From an uncultured Oscillospiraceae bacterium (GTDB lineage Bacteria > Bacillota > Clostridia > Oscillospirales > Oscillospiraceae), in contig CANRBW010000003.1 of assembly GCA_947628975.1 (NCBI GenBank), positions 1-27,920 of the forward strand: 27,920 nucleotides of DNA, read 5' to 3'. Each line of letters starts with the position of its first letter. Position 1 is the stretch's first letter. Below the pieces are notes generated by a model. It was not told where the DNA came from. It did no database searches and saw only the letters and a program-made list of their open reading frames with translations. The position numbers and the translations under genes were made by a program. Below, one piece after another: positions 23,621 through 27,920 of this stretch.

Positions 23621-25126
23621 TCAGCATTGGCTCTTAATTGCATGAATTAACTGAGAAAACTTTTTGTCACTTTGATGTGCGATATAGGCCTGTATGCATT
23701 GGACTTCAATCGTAGACCTGTCTACATAGCATTTAGAAGCAAGACACTCGGATATTTTATGGTAGTTTTCAACATCGAATAATTCGCTTGCGATGTCAAT
23801 ATTGTAGTGCTCATTGAGAAAACTGGAAACAGCCGAATCCCCAAAGATTTCTAATTCGGGAGCCTTCTCTGATGGATAAGCATATACATAGTCTGGTTCG
23901 TTTGCTGTATGCTGTTCATCCCGAATTCCAATCGCTTTCACATTATGCTTGCGCGTATATTGAACAGCATGGAGCACGTCTCCCTTATCTCCGACAGCAG
24001 CTATTGAGACTGCATTTGTTAGTTCAGGGGAAAATTTCCTTATTATTTCAATAAGAAGTTTTTTTGAAAATTCATCTTCTACATAGAGCAACAAAGATTT
24101 TTGATGACCGTCGGATAGATCGGCAATTATTTCGGCAATAGTAGGATTGTTTTCCACAATTGTTCCGGATGTAGTACGCTCCACTTTCTTTCGCGCCTCA
24201 AGCGGCATAACGCTTACAATTGTTGGAGAATGCGTGGTAACAATAATCTGATGCCGCTTCCGTTTGCATACTTCAAGAAAATAAACAGCAAGATTATGTT
24301 GCGCGTCCTGATGCAGTGCTGTTTCGGGCTCCTCAATGACAATCAAACTTTTTTCGGGAGCACTTTCCATTGCATCTATCATCCGGATTAAGCGTGCTTC
24401 TCCACAGCCCATGTGATTCTCAGAATATCTCGCACCGAATCGGGAGGCAAATCCCATTTCGGCTTTCCGTGATTGATTGCTAATTGTTGCGACCTCAACA
24501 GAATTATATTGGGTACCAAGAATATCTGCTGAAAGTTTTCGAGCGGTTGAACTGAAACTGCGACGTTCACTTATGCAGGTTTTGGGATCTAAATAAATCC
24601 GATCACCCATTTCATGGTGGGGCACAAAAAAGCCCATACCAAAGTAAATGCATTTTCGATCAGGCCGCTGACGATAACCACCCCAATCAGAATTAACTTT
24701 TCTGATTGTGTTTTCTTTTGTATGATACAGAGAGCCAAGGTCAAATAGAGAGACCTGTTCTAAACCTTTTGCTTCAGGAGGCGCTATGTATGAGTATTTC
24801 AAATAGGCGTCAGATGTGTATGGCTCCGGATCCAAATTTGACTTTATAAAGAAATTACCAAGACTATAGTAATTCTTGGTATTATGAGAAGATTCTCCAG
24901 GTATTTTATATCTGTAGCAACAAAGTGCCAACTGTCCTAAGGTGCTCTTGCCTGATCCGTTTTTTCCGGTAATGACAGTTATTGGAAAGTCAAAAGAAAT
25001 ATTTGCAGACATACCTCTGATTCCGTGGGCTTCCATTAGCAAAAGGACATCTCCAAAGTTTTCAAATCTGTTCTTTCCATAATACATGTTTTTTAAGTCA
25101 CGAATTAATTGACTAACTGCCTGCAT
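23621..25126 (-). CDS. OLD-like AAA ATPase with TOPRIM-like domain, candidate defence gene
   Basis: A 501-residue protein. The ABC-type ATPase part has Walker A ITGKNGSGKSTL (about residues 52-63), a signature-like GCGEARLIRMID, Walker B LIVIEEPETALHQDA and the H-motif VTTHSPTIVS. The C-terminal third resembles the TOPRIM nuclease domain of OLD proteins: LLLYVEDEFSKKLL, then AAVGDKGDV and IGIRDEQH, and a late APELEIF. In OLD nucleases the third block is DxD; here it reads DEQ, so nuclease activity is uncertain. ATG 25126 (AGAGGTGG upstream) is preferred to GTG 25135. The gene is far richer in A+T than its neighbours, stands alone, and lies between an apparent attachment site and a repA relic. 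Family knowledge: OLD and Gabija GajA proteins block phages; no GajB partner is seen here. Confidence 0.85.
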   Translation of the reverse strand: MQAVSQLIRDLKNMYYGKNRFENFGDVLLLMEAHGIRGMSANISFDFPITVITGKNGSGKSTLGQLALCCYRYKIPGESSHNTKNYYSLGNFFIKSNLDPEPYTSDAYLKYSYIAPPEAKGLEQVSLFDLGSLYHTKENTIRKVNSDWGGYRQRPDRKCIYFGMGFFVPHHEMGDRIYLDPKTCISERRSFSSTARKLSADILGTQYNSVEVATISNQSRKAEMGFASRFGARYSENHMGCGEARLIRMIDAMESAPEKSLIVIEEPETALHQDAQHNLAVYFLEVCKRKRHQIIVTTHSPTIVSVMPLEARKKVERTTSGTIVENNPTIAEIIADLSDGHQKSLLLYVEDEFSKKLLIEIIRKFSPELTNAVSIAAVGDKGDVLHAVQYTRKHNVKAIGIRDEQHTANEPDYVYAYPSEKAPELEIFGDSAVSSFLNEHYNIDIASELFDVENYHKISECLASKCYVDRSTIEVQCIQAYIAHQSDKKFSQLIHAIKSQC

Positions 25127-25188
25127 TTTACCCACCTCTTCTTCAAAGTGTTCAAATCAATTCGCTGGGGCCGTGAAGTGTTGTATGC

Positions 25189-25217
25189 AGTATATCTTGA
25201 TATTCGACAGAATACAA
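25189..25217 (-). promoter_or_regulatory. Promoter of the OLD-like gene
   Basis: Minus strand: TTGTAT (25212-25217), 17 bp, TATACT (25189-25194), about 65 bp upstream of the start codon. Confidence 0.6.
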
Positions 25218-25269
25218 GTGTCTAAGGAAAAATAGCGATTATATTGCAAGGAAAGGAGAGGTGCCAACA

Positions 25270-25670
25270 ATGCCGGAAGTCATCATATCGGATCATTTTA
25301 CGGAGACAAGACGCAAATGCTCCAATTCTTTCGCATCCCCCGTCAGTTGATCACTGACGATCACTTCAAGCGTATTCCCACGACAATCACGTTGCTGGTG
25401 GAGTTGGACACGGGGAGAGGGATCGGCCTCATCGAGCGCGTCCGGCAGGGGCAGGGCAAGCCCACCCCGGATATACGTCAAGCGGTTCACCACCAGTCAG
25501 GTGCCGCCCAGGGTCCTAGAGGCGCGGGGACTTCCGCCCGGCGGAAGGCCAGAGTGCGGAAAAGGCGCAGGGATCTATCCTGACCTGAACCAGACTGATC
25601 TTAGTCCGTCTTGAGCCATCTATCCGTCCGCCTTGCCCACGGCGGCAGAGGGAGAGCGCGGCGTTGGTTG
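25270..25670 (+). pseudogene. Decayed replication initiator A (repA) of a mobile element
   Basis: Pieces of one protein appear in order in different frames. From ATG 25270 (GGAAAGGAGAGGTG upstream) comes MPEVIISDHFTET; another frame then gives LQFFRIPRQLITDDHFKR, jumping without the middle region to LLVELDTGRGIGLIERVRQG; after the C run at 25465-25468 a third frame gives RIYVKRFTTSQVPPRVLEARG and later NQTDLS; and a last shift near 25605-25611 gives EPSIRPP. These are the N-terminal, winged-helix and C-terminal phrases of RepA proteins carried by Clostridial conjugative and mobilisable elements, as I know the family. At least three frameshifts and an internal loss of roughly 40-50 codons make it non-functional. 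On the minus strand the same DNA holds a 66-codon open frame that I regard as a shadow. Confidence 0.8.
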
Positions 25671-25672
25671 AA

Positions 25673-25700
25673 AACGCGCCTCAAATTGAGGCGCGTTTTT
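25673..25700 (+). terminator. Rho-independent terminator after the repA relic
   Basis: AACGCGCCTC (25673-25682) pairs with GAGGCGCGTT (25688-25697), loop AAATT, followed by TTTTTGTTTT. Flanking A and T allow extension of the stem; it isolates the TetR operon from the element. Confidence 0.85.
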
Positions 25701-25757
25701 GTTTTGCCGGGGCGGGATGGGGGTGGAAAATTTTTTCAAAAAAATGCGGACAGCATA

Positions 25758-25808
25758 TTGACAACGTGTCAGAACAGGAGTATCATGCAGATGCTGACAC
25801 GGTGTCAG
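25758..25808 (+). promoter_or_regulatory. TetR-gene promoter with palindromic operator
   Basis: TTGACA (25758-25763), 17 bp, TATCAT (25781-25786). The palindrome CTGACAC-G-GTGTCAG (25794-25808) covers the expected transcription start, and a further half-site CGTGTCAG (25765-25772) lies in the spacer. This is a typical layout for self-repression by the TetR protein coded next. Confidence 0.85.
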
Positions 25809-25832
25809 AATCGCTCGCCGGGAGGGATGGAG

Positions 25833-26462
25833 ATGCCCAAGGGTTCACCGGAGCTGACCGAGGCCCGCAGGGAGGAGATCATCAACGCCTGCGAAACGCT
25901 CTACCAGACCATGAGCTTTAAGGACATTACCATCAAGGAGATCGGCAACGCCACCAGTTTTACCCGCACCTCCATCTACAACTACTTCCAGACGAAGGAG
26001 GAGATCTTCCTGGCCCTGCTGAAGCGGGAATATGAGCTGTGGATCGCCTCGCTGAGGCGGACCATGGAGCAGGTGGAGACCATGACCCGGGACGAGTTCG
26101 CCGCCATGCTGGCGCGCTCTTTGGAGGAGCGGGCCCAGCTTTTGAAGATCCTGTCCATGAACCACTACGACATGGAGACCGGCAGCCGGCCCGAGCACCT
26201 GGCGGCGTTCAAGGTGTCCTATGGCGAGGCCATCCGCACGGTCACGGACTGTCTTCAACAGTATTTCCCCGATATGCCCATCCAGCAGAAGCAGGATTTT
26301 ATCTACACCTTCTTCCCCTTCATGTTCGGCATCTACCCCTACACCTACGTCACCGAGAAACAGCGCGCGGCCATGGAGCAGGCGGGGGTCAACTATGTGT
26401 TTCTGTCCATCTATGAACTCACCTATCGCTGTGTGAAAAAACTGTTGGAGGCGGAGAGATGA
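25833..26462 (+). CDS. TetR/AcrR-family transcriptional repressor
   Basis: DNA-binding repressor of 209 residues. The N-terminal helix-turn-helix domain spans about residues 8-58 (REEIINACETLYQTMSFKDITIKEI, then FTRTSIYNYFQTKEEIFLALL, the family hallmark). The rest is an all-helical ligand/dimer domain with a Phe/Tyr-rich stretch FIYTFFPFMFGIYPYTYVTE that could form a hydrophobic pocket. ATG 25833 is chosen because GGAGGG at 25821-25826 is well spaced and longer starts fall within the operator. The gene overlaps the next by four bases (ATGA), so repressor and flavoproteins are made together. The operator at 25794-25808 suggests autoregulation; the inducer is unknown, though flavodoxin and aldo/keto reductase partners hint at redox or reactive-carbonyl stress. 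Confidence 0.92.
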   Translation: MPKGSPELTEARREEIINACETLYQTMSFKDITIKEIGNATSFTRTSIYNYFQTKEEIFLALLKREYELWIASLRRTMEQVETMTRDEFAAMLARSLEERAQLLKILSMNHYDMETGSRPEHLAAFKVSYGEAIRTVTDCLQQYFPDMPIQQKQDFIYTFFPFMFGIYPYTYVTEKQRAAMEQAGVNYVFLSIYELTYRCVKKLLEAER

Positions 26463-26992
26463 AAATCGTAATGATCCAGGGCAGCCCCCACAAAAAGGGC
26501 TCTTCCAATCTGCTGGCGGCGGAGTTTGCCAGAGGCGCGCGGGAGGCCGGGCACACCGTCCAGGAGCTGGACGCGGCCCACATGGACCTCCACCCCTGCC
26601 TGGGCTGTGAGCACTGCGGCATGGACGGGCCCTGCGCCCAGAAGGACGACGTGGAGCAGATCCGGGACGCCCTGCTGGCGGCGGATATGGCGGTGTTCGT
26701 CACGCCGGTCTACTACTTTGGCATGTCGGCCCAGCTGAAAATGGTCATCGACCGGTTTTACAGCTACACCCTGAAACTCTCCGGCAAGCACCTGAAGGCG
26801 GCGCTGATCGCCGCCGCGTGGGACTCCAACGCCGACGTGATGCCCTATCTGGTGGAGCACTACAAAAAGCTGTGCCGGTACATGAACTTCACCGACTGCG
26901 GGCAGGTCCTGGGGACCGGCTGTGGCACGCCGTCCACGACGAAAAACAGCCCCCACATGATGGAAGCCTACCGGCTGGGAAAATCTTTATAA
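26459..26992 (+). CDS. Flavodoxin-fold NAD(P)H-dependent oxidoreductase
   Basis: A 177-residue cytoplasmic FMN protein of the NADPH-dependent FMN reductase/iron-sulfur flavoprotein type. The N-terminal phosphate loop is QGSPHKKGSSNLLA (residues 7-20), followed by a Cys pair CLGCEHC near residue 47 and a third Cys in GPC, then TPVYYFGMSAQLKMVIDRF, the flavin-contact and dimer region. The Cys set recalls iron-sulfur flavoproteins but the spacing is not complete for a 4Fe-4S cluster, so plain FMN reductase is the safer call. It overlaps the TetR gene by four bases and is followed 13 bases later by a flavodoxin, placing it in a TetR-controlled redox operon. Confidence 0.9.
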   Translation: MKIVMIQGSPHKKGSSNLLAAEFARGAREAGHTVQELDAAHMDLHPCLGCEHCGMDGPCAQKDDVEQIRDALLAADMAVFVTPVYYFGMSAQLKMVIDRFYSYTLKLSGKHLKAALIAAAWDSNADVMPYLVEHYKKLCRYMNFTDCGQVLGTGCGTPSTTKNSPHMMEAYRLGKSL

Positions 26993-27005
26993 GGAGCGGA
27001 TCGGC

Positions 27006-27485
27006 ATGAGCAAAACATTGGTAGCCTATTTCAGCGCCAGCGGGACCACGGCCCGGGTGGCCAAAGAACTGGCCCGGGCGGTGGGGGCGGACCTCTACGA
27101 GATCAAGCCCGCCGTGCCCTACACCAAGGCGGACCTGAACTGGATGGACAAGAGCTCCCGCAGCTCGGTGGAGATGAAGGACAAAGCGAGCCGCCCTGCC
27201 CTGGCGGACACGGACGCCCCCGTCGCGGCCCACGATACCATCCTGCTGGGCTTCCCCATCTGGTGGTATGTGGCCCCCACCATCATCAACAGCTTTTTGG
27301 AAAGCTACGATTTCTCCGGCAAGAAGATCGTCCTCTTCGCCACCTCCGGCGGAAGCGGGTTCGGCCAGACTGTGGCCGGATTAAGGCCCTCCGTGGCGGC
27401 GGACGTCGTCATCGTGGAGGGGAAGCTGCTCAACGGCCACCAGACGGCGGAGAGCCTGAAGGCCTGGGCTGAGAGCGTCCTCTGA
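27006..27485 (+). CDS. Flavodoxin
   Basis: A 159-residue flavodoxin-like protein (Flavodoxin_4 type). The FMN phosphate loop is YFSASGTTARVA (residues 8-19); PIWWYVAPTIINSFLE (about 84-99) is the conserved flavin-stacking block, and LFATSGGSGFGQT (about 110-122) the second flavin loop. Such proteins often go together with aldo/keto reductases and TetR regulators in Firmicutes. AAGGAGCGG precedes the ATG; spacing to the next gene is 12 bases. Likely role is electron transfer to or from the neighbouring reductases; partners are inferred from position only. Confidence 0.92.
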   Translation: MSKTLVAYFSASGTTARVAKELARAVGADLYEIKPAVPYTKADLNWMDKSSRSSVEMKDKASRPALADTDAPVAAHDTILLGFPIWWYVAPTIINSFLESYDFSGKKIVLFATSGGSGFGQTVAGLRPSVAADVVIVEGKLLNGHQTAESLKAWAESVL

Positions 27486-27497
27486 GGAGCGATCAGG

Positions 27498-27920
27498 ATG
27501 AAATACACCAAACTCGGCCAATCTGACCTGACCGTCTCCCGCATCTGCCTGGGGTGCATGGGCTTTGGCGACGCGGCCAGCAGCCAGCACTCCTGGACGG
27601 TGGACGAGGCGCAGACCCGGGAGATCATCCGCCGGGCGCTGGAGCTGGGCGTCAACTTCTTTGACACCGCCATCGCTTATCAGAGCGGCACCAGCGAGCA
27701 GTATGTGGGCCGGGCGCTCCGGGACTTCGCCAGGCGGGAGGATGTGGTGGTGGCCACCAAGTTTTTGCCCCGGACGCAAGAGGAGATGGACGCCGGGATC
27801 AGCGGGCAGAAACACATCGAGAATTACCTGAACCAGAGTCTCAAAAATCTCGGCATGGACTATGTGGACCTCTACATCTACCATATGTGGGACTACCAGA
27901 CCCCCATGGAGGAGATCATG
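27498..27920 (+). CDS. Aldo/keto reductase, 3' end cut by the window
   Basis: The first 141 residues of an aldo/keto reductase. The protein begins MKYTKLGQSDLTVSRICLGCMGFG, the usual first strand of the (alpha/beta)8 barrel in the AKR superfamily. LGVNFFDTAIAYQ carries the catalytic Asp and Tyr (DTA..Y), TKF the region of the catalytic Lys (VVVATKFLP), and LGMDYVDLYIYHMWD the His of the active site. The frame is open to the last base, so the C-terminal half, with the NADP-binding part, lies outside. GAGGAGCGATCAGG precedes the ATG. It ends the visible TetR-flavoprotein operon and probably uses NADPH to reduce aldehydes or ketones. Confidence 0.92.
   Translation, partial: MKYTKLGQSDLTVSRICLGCMGFGDAASSQHSWTVDEAQTREIIRRALELGVNFFDTAIAYQSGTSEQYVGRALRDFARREDVVVATKFLPRTQEEMDAGISGQKHIENYLNQSLKNLGMDYVDLYIYHMWDYQTPMEEIM

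Noticed and set aside
25148..25225. Possible C-terminal remnant (RWGREVLYAVYLDIRQNTSV) on the plus strand
   Set aside because: It reads like real protein, but it is short, overlaps the promoter of the OLD-like gene, and I cannot name a family; too little to call.
25293..25493. Minus-strand 66-codon gene in the element scar
   Set aside because: The plus strand carries recognisable RepA phrases in order; the minus frame has no ribosome site or family.
25794..25808. Attachment site or recombinase core
   Set aside because: The palindrome lies exactly over the start of a TetR transcript with a consensus promoter, so an operator explains it better.

Overview
The window reads as chromosome from a G+C-rich Gram-positive anaerobe of the class Clostridia, most likely the Oscillospiraceae/Flavonifractor-like gut lineage. 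The reasons are a T-box in front of ileS, an ileS-lspA-rluD order, a TPP riboswitch on a ThiT-type thiamine transporter, several S-layer-homology (SLH) proteins, strong AGGAGG ribosome sites and extreme third-position G/C. This placement is inference from gene content; no 16S or marker phylogeny was possible.

Layout. (1) 1-242: the C-terminus of an unrecognised acidic protein, facing purA (minus). (2) 1.7-7.0 kb: a T-box-controlled ileS, then lspA, an RluD-type pseudouridine synthase and an OmpR-type response regulator, with overlapping or near-touching ends. (3) 7.1-9.7 kb: an ABC ATPase, an ABC-2 permease and a short one-helix histidine kinase, which together with the response regulator look like a peptide-antibiotic sensing and detoxification module. 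(4) 9.7-11.3 kb: a TPP riboswitch, a thiT broken by a one-base frameshift, and a HAD phosphatase. (5) 11.5-14.1 kb: a secreted S41 protease without a visible PDZ domain but with SLH repeats, a 4 x 78-bp tandem repeat array that begins inside the protease terminator and ends at the stop codon of a convergent flavin-reductase-like gene.

(6) 14.2-23.4 kb is the most unusual part: two convergent arms of secreted or surface proteins that mirror each other. The plus arm runs SLH protein, stalk-domain protein, beta-sandwich protein, stalk-plus-helical protein. The minus arm runs SLH protein (paralogue of the first), RCC1-like lipoprotein, beta-sandwich protein, stalk-plus-helical protein, PPC-like protein. 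The arms meet at a hairpin near 18.8 kb. Promoters of the two minus-arm transcripts are almost the same sequence, and that of the plus arm is related. I know of no described system with this set; a surface-layer-anchored envelope assembly is the reasonable guess.

(7) 23.45-25.7 kb is an A+T-rich scar of a mobile element: the 3' part of a tRNA gene with its terminator (probable attachment site), an OLD-like AAA ATPase/TOPRIM protein that may be a phage-defence gene, and a decayed repA replication-initiator gene of the kind carried by Clostridial conjugative elements. (8) 25.75-27.92 kb returns to host-like composition: an autoregulated TetR gene in an operon with two flavodoxin-fold proteins and an aldo/keto reductase cut by the window end.
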